From positions 1 through 16,640 of the forward strand of contig CAMXXM010000007.1 in NCBI GenBank assembly GCA_947253195.1: 16,640 bases of DNA, written 5' to 3'. The notes beneath the pieces were generated by a model. The model did no database searches and was not told where the DNA came from. It worked only from the letters and a program-made list of their open reading frames with translations. Source of the DNA: an uncultured Porphyromonas sp. (GTDB taxonomy: Bacteria > Bacteroidota > Bacteroidia > Bacteroidales > Porphyromonadaceae). Below are positions 1 to 7,880 of the stretch, one piece after another; the stretch's first letter is position 1, and every line of letters begins with the position of its first letter. Both the position numbers and the translations under genes were made by a program.

Positions 1-37
1 GGTTTCGTCGGCAGCGTCAGATGTGTATAAGAGACAG
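1..37. other. Sequencing adapter at contig end (Nextera Read 1 transposase adapter)
   Basis: Bases 5-37 match the 33-base Nextera/Tn5 Read 1 tagmentation oligonucleotide; its last 19 bases (19-37, AGATGTGTATAAGAGACAG) are the Tn5 mosaic end. The four bases before it are unexplained. This is library-preparation sequence left untrimmed at an assembly edge, not a transposon and not part of the organism. Genomic sequence begins at about base 38, two bases before the stop codon of the first gene, so that gene's 3' end is intact. Confidence 0.97.
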
Positions 38-39
38 GC

Positions 40-1233
40 TTACAGCTGCTTGTCGATCAGACTGCGAAGCTCATCAAAGGAGCTTGCCCTTGCCACGATA
101 TCCCCCTGAGCATTGATCAGGAAGAGGGCGGGGAGGGAGCTAATGTTATACAGCCCGATGAGTGAGGAGTATACCCCATCGGTGTCTCTCACATTGTGCC
201 ATGGCTGCTGAGCTACTCTATTTTTCCACACATAGCTGTCTCCGTCAAAGCTGACCTGATAGATCCTGAGACCACGCCCGGAGTAGGTCTGGTAGAGGCT
301 GCTGATCTGACTCTGATAAGCTACACTCCAGTCCGTGTCCATAGCGGTGAAGCTCAGCAGTGTCATATGATCCTTAGCTACTTCCGAGAGACGAACCTCC
401 TTGCCATCGATGTTAGGAAGCGCAATGTCGAAGTAGCCGATGCGGCGAATCTCTGGCTGCGGCAGGGAGTCTATCCGAGCGATCTCTTGTGCGGCCTTCT
501 CCTGTTGACGTACGACAGCTATTGAGCGAAGTGCAAGGTTGTAGAGATGATCTCTCCGCTCACTCTCGGGATAGAAAGTGTCGTAGACATTAGCCACAGC
601 GGCAAAGATGCGTGAGTCTTTCTTGTCGTAGATATTGAAAATAAGGTTCCCGTCGATCTGCTGAAAGAGGGCAAAGTAGGCAACAGGGGACTTCGGATCC
701 TCAAAGATCACCTCCTGAGCCACATCCTTATAGCTCTGAAGAATGCTGTCTCTATGGCTGGCAAAGTCCGCATAGGAGATCTTGCCTGCATCGTACTTCT
801 GGACCAGCTGCGACATGGCGACATTAGCATCCAGCTGTGCGAGCCAGACGTGCTTGATCTTCTCTGCCGGTATCGAGCCCTCCACGGTGTACCCTGTGGC
901 AAAGCTCTGTGCATCGCTATTGATGGTTATCGTCTCAATGGAGTCGACGCTGAAGGGGATCACTTGCTTTTCCAGCCGGAGGCGGTAAAACTCCGGGTAC
1001 TCAGGCGCCTCACCACCCATCTTGTACTTCCCTCGCTCATCGAGTACGACAGAGTCGATTGGCTCGATGGCGGTCAGTCCCTGGTGCTCTAGGAAGAGTG
1101 TCTTACCGACAGCACCTGTGATTGTCCCTTGGATCCTAAACTTGTTGTCCCCTCCGTTGCAGGAGGAGAGCATCACTAGTAGACCCATGGAGAGGGTCCC
1201 TATGAGAGAGGTAAATAAGGTCTTATGACTCAT
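40..1233 (-). CDS. DUF4369-type lipoprotein with redox-dead thioredoxin-like C-terminal domain
   Basis: A 397-residue lipoprotein with an N-terminal signal and lipobox LSSC (Cys25), so the mature protein should be membrane anchored in the periplasm or outer membrane. Residues about 31-120 look like the DUF4369 beta domain that often precedes thioredoxin-like domains in Bacteroidota. Residues about 265-397 look like an AhpC/TlpA-type thioredoxin fold: a beta strand leading into the active-site loop (LLSFTA, 292-297) and a cis-proline context (SSLPALFLIN, Pro368). The usual WCxxC is absent; the aligned positions read TDWS (300-303) and there is no other cysteine in the domain. Disulfide exchange is therefore unlikely, and a binding or scaffold role is more plausible. 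It starts 14 bases after the protease gene and is probably co-transcribed with it. The start is ATG, and the TAA stop lies just outside the adapter. Confidence 0.8.
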   Translation of the reverse strand: MSHKTLFTSLIGTLSMGLLVMLSSCNGGDNKFRIQGTITGAVGKTLFLEHQGLTAIEPIDSVVLDERGKYKMGGEAPEYPEFYRLRLEKQVIPFSVDSIETITINSDAQSFATGYTVEGSIPAEKIKHVWLAQLDANVAMSQLVQKYDAGKISYADFASHRDSILQSYKDVAQEVIFEDPKSPVAYFALFQQIDGNLIFNIYDKKDSRIFAAVANVYDTFYPESERRDHLYNLALRSIAVVRQQEKAAQEIARIDSLPQPEIRRIGYFDIALPNIDGKEVRLSEVAKDHMTLLSFTAMDTDWSVAYQSQISSLYQTYSGRGLRIYQVSFDGDSYVWKNRVAQQPWHNVRDTDGVYSSLIGLYNISSLPALFLINAQGDIVARASSFDELRSLIDKQL

Positions 1234-1247
1234 TATATTATAAGGTG

Positions 1248-3467
1248 TTAGATGGCTGGAAATAGTGTCTTTACTGTAAGTTGCTCACCACCGGCATCGA
1301 CGTGGATGACAAGTACCCCCATACCCTCCAGCATCTGCCGGTCGAGGATGGTGGATCGGGAGGTGATGGTCTTGGTGTAGACCTTTTGTCCCTGTAGTGT
1401 GTATATTGAGAGGTCAGCCCCGCCCCCTGCACGATCGGCAAGCTGCACTAATATCTGCTCCCTGCTTATGGGCGTGAGAGTAAAGAGTGGCCGGCTCATC
1501 TCTGCCCGGTCGGAGTCGGGATCACCTATCAGCGGATCCATCCAGAGAGCGATGGTGCCACTCTTGAGTGTCCTCGGGCTCCATTTATTTCCCGACCGGG
1601 TCATCATCTGACCGCCGGCTCCCCTGTATTGCTGGTGAAGTATGGAGACACCCTTGGGAAGAGACCGGGTGGGGATCGCCAGTATCAGCTCGCCCCTGTC
1701 GGACAGCTCAAGGGGTTGATCAAAGGGGACAAAGACCTCTCGGTACTTGATTCGGTCGTTTTTAGAGTCAAGCGTACCGTGGATGAGCTTGCTGAGATCT
1801 ACCGGCAGGGTGAGTGTCGGTGTGTCATCCCCGGTGTATACCTCGAGGGTCATCGTCTCCTTGCCGCTCAGCTCATTGGGCTTCACCTGAGACATATCCA
1901 GCATCACATAGGCTCCATAGAGTATCGTGTGAGGCTTTAGGAGATAGTGCTCACCGACCGCATCAGCACTGCCGAGAATTTCCACCGCGCTGAGCTGAGT
2001 ACCCCGTCCGGAGAGAGAGTCTCCCGTCAGAGCGGAGGAAACGTGTGTGATCCGCTTTGCTCGGCTTCGGGGTGAACCATAGGGGTCTCGACCATCGCTG
2101 GTGAGGACACCGGCACCCCCGGGAGAGAGTGCACGCACAATGCTCTGTGTTGCTTCGCGATTCTGTGCCCAGACATTGGCAAGGGAGAAAAAGTAGTCCG
2201 CTGCCTTGGTTGAGCAAAAGGATCTGCCGGCAGAGAGTCCACCCATTACCCGCTGCTCCCTGTCTATAAGAGGTGATCCCGATGAGCCGGCAGCTGTAGT
2301 CCCAACGTCCCAAGCAGTCACTTCGTAGTGCATATGGTCGCCGAAGTAGTGCATATCCGTCTCGCAAGTGACATTGACTTTGACGTCCTTATTGTAGTAG
2401 TTCACCCTCTTCGTCATGGCAAGGGGGTGATGGATATTGATGTAACTCCCCTGCGGATGGCTCTCTGCCGTCCATCCGAGGTAATAGGGGCGGTAGCTCT
2501 CCGGGGGGATGTTATTGAGTCTGATCAGGCAGGCATCGGTCGGCTTGTCAAATCCCACAACGACGGCACCACTTACCGACTGAGACATATCCGGCATCAC
2601 CTCACCGCTACAGGAGGGAGACTCATAATTAAAGATCGCCACTGTCCGCTCAGCCTGATGCTCTATGTCCATATGATTGAAGTTGACGGACAGCACGTGA
2701 GCCGCTGTCAGGAGGTAGGGCGTGTTGTCTCCCTGAGTATTGCTGACCATAGTGCCACTGCCGATACCCTCGCCATTGATGACCACGACTACAACAGCAC
2801 GCTTCATCTCATCAAGCCCAGGCATACAGACTACCTCCGGTGTACAGGAGAGTGAACTGCGACCTCGACCGAAGTTAGAGCCAAAGATTTCCCGTGTGGA
2901 GAAGGGTCTTACGCCATAATTGACCTCGCTCAGATGAAGTATCGGTTGCGTACCCACCGGAGCCTGTAGCTCGATGACCACGTCATCCGACTCGATCGGC
3001 TGTGTCGCCAGAGTACCTGAGGGACTTACATTCTCAGCTCCAAAGCCCCCAAGGACCTTACTTCCGTCACCGGTGTAGACGAAGAGCAGAGCTCCCTCCG
3101 GGAGGCTCACCCGGTCAAAGAAAAAGCTCAGACTGAGTGCTCCGGGTGAGCTGATCCTGTACTGCCACACCTGCCGCCCGTCCCTCAGACCGGTGTGCTG
3201 ACCCAATGTGATGAGGTCAATGTCCGTCTCCTCCTTGTGTGCGAAGAGATAGACCCGAAGAGCCTCCTTATCCGCAGCCTCCATAGCATGCAGAGCAGAG
3301 TCTCTGTCAAAAGTCCCAAGTCGGGACACCGGAAGGTGCACCACGCTCCTTGTCGTCTCCCCTCCGCCAATGCCGACCGGGCGGCTACCCGGTGTGGCAA
3401 TCTGAGCCGAGCAAAGAGCCGAGACGAGGAGGGCTACTCCGACTAATATATAGGTACGTAATCTCAT
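1248..3467 (-). CDS. Secreted lysyl-endopeptidase-like serine protease with T9SS-type C-terminal domain
   Basis: A 739-residue secreted protease. Residues 1-21 form a Sec signal peptide (cleavage near CSA-Q). Residues about 205-440 resemble Achromobacter lysyl endopeptidase (protease I, family S1). The domain opens with SCTPEVVC, like SCNIDVVC in that enzyme; His257 is in LLTAAH, Asp311 in TDACLIRLN, and Ser396 in GSSGSP. The IHHP motif and a late cysteine (SFCS, Cys418) are also shared. Asp424 sits where the lysine-specificity aspartate of the Achromobacter enzyme lies, so cleavage after lysine is plausible but inferred. Residues 40-190 look like a propeptide or N-terminal beta domain, and 440-655 a beta-rich region of unknown role. 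The last 80 or so residues (ADLSIYTLQGQKVYT ... LTVKTLFPAI) resemble a T9SS type A sorting domain, predicting export to the surface or outside. It follows a 138-base gap with a large palindrome, so it may begin its own transcript. Confidence 0.82.
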   Translation of the reverse strand: MRLRTYILVGVALLVSALCSAQIATPGSRPVGIGGGETTRSVVHLPVSRLGTFDRDSALHAMEAADKEALRVYLFAHKEETDIDLITLGQHTGLRDGRQVWQYRISSPGALSLSFFFDRVSLPEGALLFVYTGDGSKVLGGFGAENVSPSGTLATQPIESDDVVIELQAPVGTQPILHLSEVNYGVRPFSTREIFGSNFGRGRSSLSCTPEVVCMPGLDEMKRAVVVVVINGEGIGSGTMVSNTQGDNTPYLLTAAHVLSVNFNHMDIEHQAERTVAIFNYESPSCSGEVMPDMSQSVSGAVVVGFDKPTDACLIRLNNIPPESYRPYYLGWTAESHPQGSYINIHHPLAMTKRVNYYNKDVKVNVTCETDMHYFGDHMHYEVTAWDVGTTAAGSSGSPLIDREQRVMGGLSAGRSFCSTKAADYFFSLANVWAQNREATQSIVRALSPGGAGVLTSDGRDPYGSPRSRAKRITHVSSALTGDSLSGRGTQLSAVEILGSADAVGEHYLLKPHTILYGAYVMLDMSQVKPNELSGKETMTLEVYTGDDTPTLTLPVDLSKLIHGTLDSKNDRIKYREVFVPFDQPLELSDRGELILAIPTRSLPKGVSILHQQYRGAGGQMMTRSGNKWSPRTLKSGTIALWMDPLIGDPDSDRAEMSRPLFTLTPISREQILVQLADRAGGGADLSIYTLQGQKVYTKTITSRSTILDRQMLEGMGVLVIHVDAGGEQLTVKTLFPAI

Positions 3468-3474
3468 ATCGCCA

Positions 3475-3482
3475 CAAAATTA
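3475..3482 (-). promoter_or_regulatory. Possible Bacteroidota -7 promoter element upstream of the protease
   Basis: On the minus strand this reads TAATTTTG, matching the Bacteroidota -7 consensus TAnnTTTG. It ends only 7 bases before the protease ATG, so transcription would start almost at the start codon, and I see no matching TTTG at about -33. The element is short and the flank is AT-rich, so a chance match is quite possible. Confidence 0.2.
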
Positions 3483-3526
3483 CCTATTTTTTAATCTTAA
3501 TCCGATCTGTTTGGTGTTTAGTGGTT

Positions 3527-3572
3527 AATTCTTTTACCGATATTAGACGCGTCTAATACCGATAAAAGAATT
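3527..3572 (-). repeat. 46-nt near-perfect palindrome between glycosidase and protease genes
   Basis: The 23-base arms 3527-3549 and 3550-3572 are reverse complements except at two pairs (3537/3562 and 3540/3559). Read as minus-strand RNA, the direction of all genes here, both exceptions become G.U pairs, so the whole 23-bp stem can form, closed by a tight loop at the CGCG centre. It lies 34 bases after the glycosidase stop and 60 bases before the protease start. No U-run follows the stem on the minus strand (it is followed by AACCACTAAAC), so it is not a typical intrinsic terminator. It could be an mRNA-processing or stabilising hairpin, an attenuator, or an operator. Confidence 0.85.
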
Positions 3573-3574
3573 TC

Positions 3575-3590
3575 CTAATATCGGTATTAG
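3575..3590. repeat. Small palindrome sharing the 11-mer of the adjacent large palindrome
   Basis: CTAATATCGGTATTAG has 6-base arms around TCGG. Its 11-base halves repeat those of the neighbouring large palindrome. ACCGATATTAG occurs at 3536-3546 (+) and 3575-3585 (-); ATCGGTATTAG occurs at 3553-3563 (-) and 3580-3590 (+). Four copies of one 11-mer in alternating orientation within 55 bases suggest a regulator-binding array or the remains of a small mobile repeat. Nothing in the sequence decides between these. Confidence 0.7.
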
Positions 3591-3605
3591 TCCGATCGCT
3601 CAGGG

Positions 3606-5219
3606 CTATGACCTGTCGGGCTGGATATGAATGGTTTCGCTCTTCCCCTCTCCGTAAGTGAGGATGAGTGTGAATGGGACATTACTGTGGACTGTGACTC
3701 GCGGTCTCTCCCCGTGTGTGCTTCGCCGCGCGCAGTGGAGGTCGATGGATCCCTCGGGGCCGAATGGGTATCGATCGATCCCGTGCGCCTCAAGCTGGCG
3801 GATGTCCCAGGTGATAGTCTCCTCCGGGTAGTCAGCCTCAATGCCGATGAGGTATTCAACCAGTAGAGCGATCGGTGCCAGTCCACCCCAGCCGACAAAG
3901 CGATCCCGTGCTATAAATCCCGGCTCTATCTCCTCGGGTGCGTAGTACTCGTAGAAGGTTCCTGTCCGTCTATAGATCTCAAGGACAGACTCATAGTGAC
4001 GCTTCGCAATCTTGTACGCGAGGTCTCTGTAGCCTTGTCGAGAGAGACCCTTGATGACCATATAATTGGTCCCCGGCCAGACGCCTCCCTGCCAGTATCG
4101 ACCATTGGGTCGGTACTTGGGATGATCAGCGGAGAGAGAGGGGATGGGGTGGGGACGGGCAAATTCGCTCTCCTCGGAGAGGTGTGCGACGAGGCGATCC
4201 ATACGAGGCTTGTCCAGCACGTCCGTCATCAGTGCCCAGTAGGCTCCGATCCCTTTTGCATCGCAGAGTGTGCCATCGCGATACTGGTCGTATAGGAATC
4301 CGCTCTTCTCGTCCCAGAGCTGAGTATTGACATAGTCCTTAAGCGCGAGCGCCTCAGTCTCATAGTCCTCGATCTCCTGCCACCGCTCAATGTAGAAGCC
4401 CATCTCAAGGAGCTGGTAGGCGGTCATGATCTGCTGGAGATTGGTGTCGAGCCAAATCATGTGTCCGTGGGAGTAGATTGGGTTGTATCCCTCCGGCACA
4501 CGTGGCATATTGTCCATCCCTGTTCCCCAGCCACTGCTCCAGTAGGTTCCGTTGCGCCAGGTGCGATTGAGTCGGAGCCAGTCGTAGTAGCCACAGAGCA
4601 CCGGGAAGACGCGATGAAGTCGCTCAAGATCTCCGTACTGATGGTAGTAGACCATCTCGCACCATGGGAGAAGGTTGGGGCCGGTGGAGGTGGGGTCGTA
4701 CCGCTCAAAGCAGTCGGCACCATCCGCCTTGATCTCTCTACAGATAAAGCCATCGGGGTGTTGCTTGGCGTAGAAATTGTCGAGAGTCCTCTGGAAGGGG
4801 AAGAATCGGGCGCCATAGCGGGCAAACATCAGGATGAAGCAGTCGTCCCACATAAAGAGATTTCCATTGTACGCTGTATCAATGTATGTGGCGACAAATC
4901 CCGACCCGGCATCGGGCTGACGGATATTATTGATCGCGATCTTCCAGGCGTCCCAGTACATACGGATCTCTTCATCGTGTCCCTCCCAGTGTGGCAGAGG
5001 CAGGATTTCCCTTGCTTCGTCAAATGAGCGGGGGCGAGTGATCTCCGGCTTCATCGTCCGGAAGACATTGTCTGTCACAAAGACATTCTTGACATAAGTG
5101 TTTTTGTAGGGCAGCTTGTAGATAGAGTCGTTGCCTGAGCTGATCTGCGATGAGGCAATGAGGGAGGAGGCAGCAAGGGTCAGTAGGAGGAGTGGTAATC
5201 TATTTCTCATAAGCATCAT
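3606..5219 (-). CDS. Secreted clan GH-G glycosidase (GH63/GH37-like, trehalase/MGH1-like family)
   Basis: A 537-residue protein with a signal peptide (residues 1 to about 24, ending ASSQ) and an (alpha/alpha)6-barrel glycosidase domain. It has the landmarks of GH63 enzymes such as E. coli YgjK: a tryptophan-aspartate motif (FMWDDCF, 122-128), the general-acid motif GTGMDNMPR (Asp236), the YWQGGVWPGTNY segment (375-386), and a late glutamate in TFYEYYAPE (Glu424) at the catalytic-base position. Family members act on alpha-glucosyl linkages, on glucosyl- or mannosylglycerate, or on trehalose (GH37). The exact substrate cannot be read from the sequence. The start codon overlaps the stop of the upstream regulator gene as ATGA, so translation is probably coupled. 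An alternative ATG exists three codons on. It is the last gene of the seven-gene cluster and probably trims a non-mannose sugar, or works in the periplasm on imported products. Confidence 0.82.
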   Translation of the reverse strand: MMLMRNRLPLLLLTLAASSLIASSQISSGNDSIYKLPYKNTYVKNVFVTDNVFRTMKPEITRPRSFDEAREILPLPHWEGHDEEIRMYWDAWKIAINNIRQPDAGSGFVATYIDTAYNGNLFMWDDCFILMFARYGARFFPFQRTLDNFYAKQHPDGFICREIKADGADCFERYDPTSTGPNLLPWCEMVYYHQYGDLERLHRVFPVLCGYYDWLRLNRTWRNGTYWSSGWGTGMDNMPRVPEGYNPIYSHGHMIWLDTNLQQIMTAYQLLEMGFYIERWQEIEDYETEALALKDYVNTQLWDEKSGFLYDQYRDGTLCDAKGIGAYWALMTDVLDKPRMDRLVAHLSEESEFARPHPIPSLSADHPKYRPNGRYWQGGVWPGTNYMVIKGLSRQGYRDLAYKIAKRHYESVLEIYRRTGTFYEYYAPEEIEPGFIARDRFVGWGGLAPIALLVEYLIGIEADYPEETITWDIRQLEAHGIDRYPFGPEGSIDLHCARRSTHGERPRVTVHSNVPFTLILTYGEGKSETIHIQPDRS

Positions 5220-6421
5220 GGGTGTGGGGTATTAGTGAGGTGACTGGTCGGACTATCCGCAGTGGTGCAGCGATGTATGCGACGGTACTCCTGAGGGGAA
5301 ACCCCGAGGACTGAGCGGAATTGTCGGGAGAGATTCTTTGGGCTGACAAAGCCCATCTCATCGCTCAGCTCAGTGATCGGGCGGTCACCGGTGAGCAAGA
5401 GGTTGGCCAACTTATCCACCCGGTATTTCATAATGTACTTCTGGATCGTCTGGCGGGTAGCGCGCTTAAATCGCACCTCTAAGTGTCGTCTTGAGAGAGG
5501 CACCTGAGCCACGACATCCATAACCGAGAGCGGTTGAGTGGCATGGTCGTGGATGAAGCGGATAGCTTTGGCTACCTCTCGGTCTCTGATTGAGAGGATG
5601 TTACTGGAGGTTCGCTCGGTGATCCGGATCGGGCGCACGACCACATCCTCCAAGCGATCACTTCGCCCTGATAGGTAATGGTCGATCTGTGTGGCCGCTT
5701 CGTACCCTCCCCGTACTATGTCAAGTGCTATGCTGGAGAGGGGTGGATCGGCGAGACCACAGATGGTCTGGTCGTCGTCTACTCCAAGGATGGCCACGTC
5801 CTGAGGGATGCTGATACTCGAGACGCTACAGAGCTCGGACACACGGATCCCCTCATTGTCATCGCAGGCGAAGATCGCCGTCTCGGGTGGAAGACCCTCG
5901 AGGAATCGGATCAGATCCTCCTGCCGGAAGTCCCACACTTCGTCGATAGAGGTCTCTCTGTAGTCGGTGAGCTGATGGCTCAGTCCCACACTCTCTAAGT
6001 AGGACTTAAATCCGTAGTATCTCTCCTGAGACCAGAAGACATCTCGGTAGCCAATGAAAGCAAAGGAGGTGAACCCCTTCTGCACAAAGTACTCAGCTGC
6101 CATCTCACCGGTCCCTCGGTAGTCTCCCGTAACTGCTGAGAGTGAAGGGATAGGTGACTTGTAGTCCTGCGCCATGGCGAGGATACCCGCCTCTCTGAAG
6201 CACTCGACCCGATCACCGGGATCAAAGCGCCCGATGATTGCATCGGCACCCCAGGCTTTGGCCCACTGGAGGACACCATCCAGACCGTGCTGACTCTTGT
6301 AGCTGGGTGGCATTCGGCACACGGCCCAGCGGTCATGCTCCTGAGCATAGGATTGGATGCCGGCGAAGAGCTTGTAGGAGTAGGACTCTGTAAAGTCTGT
6401 CAGGAGGATCAGTCGTATCAT
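5216..6421 (-). CDS. XylR-like transcriptional regulator (periplasmic-binding-like sensor plus AraC HTH)
   Basis: A 401-residue cytoplasmic regulator. The N-terminal 270 or so residues resemble a LacI/periplasmic-binding-protein sugar sensor (opening MIRLILLTDFTESYSYKLF, and the motif IPQDVAILGVDDD). The C-terminal 110 residues form an AraC-type double helix-turn-helix, with the second helix region ending in the typical GVSPQEYRR. This layout is that of the XylR family, which binds a sugar and switches catabolic operons. I start it at ATG 6421, one base after the upstream stop (TGA-T-ATG). A longer frame begins at TTG 6442, but family members normally begin close to this MIRL segment. Its position inside the cluster and ATGA coupling to the next gene suggest it controls this operon, including itself. 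The inducer is unknown; a mannose-type or inositol-containing product would fit the neighbours. Confidence 0.88.
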   Translation of the reverse strand: MIRLILLTDFTESYSYKLFAGIQSYAQEHDRWAVCRMPPSYKSQHGLDGVLQWAKAWGADAIIGRFDPGDRVECFREAGILAMAQDYKSPIPSLSAVTGDYRGTGEMAAEYFVQKGFTSFAFIGYRDVFWSQERYYGFKSYLESVGLSHQLTDYRETSIDEVWDFRQEDLIRFLEGLPPETAIFACDDNEGIRVSELCSVSSISIPQDVAILGVDDDQTICGLADPPLSSIALDIVRGGYEAATQIDHYLSGRSDRLEDVVVRPIRITERTSSNILSIRDREVAKAIRFIHDHATQPLSVMDVVAQVPLSRRHLEVRFKRATRQTIQKYIMKYRVDKLANLLLTGDRPITELSDEMGFVSPKNLSRQFRSVLGVSPQEYRRIHRCTTADSPTSHLTNTPHP

Positions 6422-6422
6422 A

Positions 6423-7880
6423 TCACTTATCAGATGGCTCAAGGAAGAGCATATTCTCAGGGATGGGCTGCCGTAGTAGACCCTTTCCTGTCAGCCCCAC
6501 CTCGAGGGCCTGTCCCATATAGTCCTCGAAGTAGTCAATCCTCAGCCGATGCAGACCTGCCTCCAGAGCGACCACTCCCTCACGTAGGCGAGCGCTGTGA
6601 CCTCCGTCATTATCTACCACCTTAGCTCCGTCAATATAGAGCACAGAGCCATCATCTGAGTAGGTATAGAAGCGGTAGAGCCCACGCTCAGGTATGAGGA
6701 TGAGGGACTCGAAGATGTAGCCAAAGTGGTCCTCACGATCTGCTCCCTCTATAGAGGGGTAGGGTAGGGTTCCTTCCCTGACAAGGGTGGCGGTGGGGAT
6801 CTGATCAGTCTGCTTGATCGTCCCGGTATAGTAGCGGTACCTTACCCCGTGTGTCGCTGCATCGAGAGATAGTGCCGGCAGATAGTGGGCTGACTGCTCC
6901 TCGTCGGAGTCAAAGCCGGAGGGGTAGTAGAAGGTGGCTTCTCGACCGCCGTCAGGGGTGGTTATCCAACTGTCGAAGCGCTGCTCGCCCTCGTGCAGGA
7001 CGATCAGACGTCCACCTCTCGGGAGGTCACCATAGGCGTCCAGTCCACTCACCCGGCCATAGCCGAGGGTGATGCCGTCTCGGATAGACAGCGCGTCATT
7101 GGCATGGTCGTGTCCACAGAAGACACCCATTACGCCACCTAAGTCCAGTAGTGTGCTGAAGAGTCCGCTATTCAGCGTGGAGGAGGAGATGCCTTCGCTG
7201 ATATGCCCTTTCCCTTGATCTTTTAGCATCTCGAACTCCGGTATGGGTATGTGGAAGAAGATCATCGATGGAATGCTCACCCTGCCACTCTCGTCAAGGG
7301 TTTGGGTATGAGTTTTCCTAAGCCAGTCGATCTGATCGAAGTGGATGTGGTCGTAGTGGCTGACGAACTGGTCTCTGTAGTACTGTCCTGAGTCCAAGAG
7401 GTAGAGCAGGGCGGCGATCTCTCCACCGGTGGAGCTCTCTATGCGGATCTCTTGATTGCCCTTCCCCTCGATGCCCTCAGGTCCCCTGAGGCTGACGCAA
7501 TAGGGAGTCCCCTCGAGGAGATCATAGATAGAGTCCTTGGATAGTACCTCTGCGTCGTGGTTACCAAGGAGAACGCCGTAGGGCTGCCTCTCCTCCTCAA
7601 AGAACCGAGTGAGAGACCTCCAGCCATCTACCGCAGGTCGCTCCGTGATGACATCACCGGTCAGCAGGACCAGGTCCGGTTGCTCTGAGCGGATCACCTC
7701 CCGAAGGACCTCGTAGGTGCGTGGGGTATTGGCGGAAGTGGGGGCGATGTGAAGATCGGTAAACTGAGCAATCCGAAACGTGCTGTCGGCTCTAAAGCGT
7801 AGCACCCCACGCTGATCTTGTGCCGATAGGGTGCTTAGGCTCAGGAGGAGTAGGACGATGGGTATAAGTAGTCGCTTCAT
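6423..7880 (-). CDS. Secreted metallophosphoesterase with C-terminal PA14-like domain
   Basis: A 485-residue protein with a signal peptide (MKRLLIPIVLLLLSLSTLSA-Q) and a calcineurin-like metallophosphoesterase domain (about 35-300). All metal-ligand motifs are visible: DLH (Asp42/His44), GD (Asp76), GNHD (Asn107/His108), His210 in FFHIPIPE, and GHDH (His257/His259). Residues about 345-466 form a PA14-like carbohydrate-binding beta domain (SDDGSVLYIDG, GLHRLRIDY), a close relative of the one at the end of the neighbouring GH92 enzyme. Such enzymes hydrolyse phosphomono- or phosphodiesters. Next to PI-PLC and mannosidase genes, a phosphodiester on a mannose glycan is a reasonable substrate; eukaryotic PGAP5/Cdc1/Ted1, which strip ethanolamine-phosphate from GPI mannose, belong to the same superfamily. 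I chose ATG 7880 because it begins the signal peptide and overlaps the upstream stop as ATGA. A longer frame from 7904 would put eight polar residues ahead of the signal. Confidence 0.86.
   Translation of the reverse strand: MKRLLIPIVLLLLSLSTLSAQDQRGVLRFRADSTFRIAQFTDLHIAPTSANTPRTYEVLREVIRSEQPDLVLLTGDVITERPAVDGWRSLTRFFEEERQPYGVLLGNHDAEVLSKDSIYDLLEGTPYCVSLRGPEGIEGKGNQEIRIESSTGGEIAALLYLLDSGQYYRDQFVSHYDHIHFDQIDWLRKTHTQTLDESGRVSIPSMIFFHIPIPEFEMLKDQGKGHISEGISSSTLNSGLFSTLLDLGGVMGVFCGHDHANDALSIRDGITLGYGRVSGLDAYGDLPRGGRLIVLHEGEQRFDSWITTPDGGREATFYYPSGFDSDEEQSAHYLPALSLDAATHGVRYRYYTGTIKQTDQIPTATLVREGTLPYPSIEGADREDHFGYIFESLILIPERGLYRFYTYSDDGSVLYIDGAKVVDNDGGHSARLREGVVALEAGLHRLRIDYFEDYMGQALEVGLTGKGLLRQPIPENMLFLEPSDK

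Noticed and set aside
19-37. A Tn5 mosaic end, suggesting a transposon boundary
   Set aside because: The preceding 14 bases complete the synthetic Nextera oligonucleotide, and it sits at the very end of the contig; this is in vitro tagmentation, not a genomic element.
2328-2855. A 175-codon plus-strand open frame
   Set aside because: It is the antisense of the protease catalytic domain, whose triad and motifs are clear on the minus strand.
3527-3572. The large palindrome as a standard intrinsic terminator
   Set aside because: The stem is AT-rich in its outer part and no U-run follows on the minus strand.
4461-5027. A 188-codon plus-strand open frame
   Set aside because: It is the antisense of the GH63-like catalytic region; the translation is low-complexity and unlike any family I know.
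6422-6442. A TTG start for the regulator within the phosphoesterase gene
   Set aside because: TTG is a rare start and the seven added residues precede the normal family N-terminus; ATG 6421 sits one base after the upstream stop.
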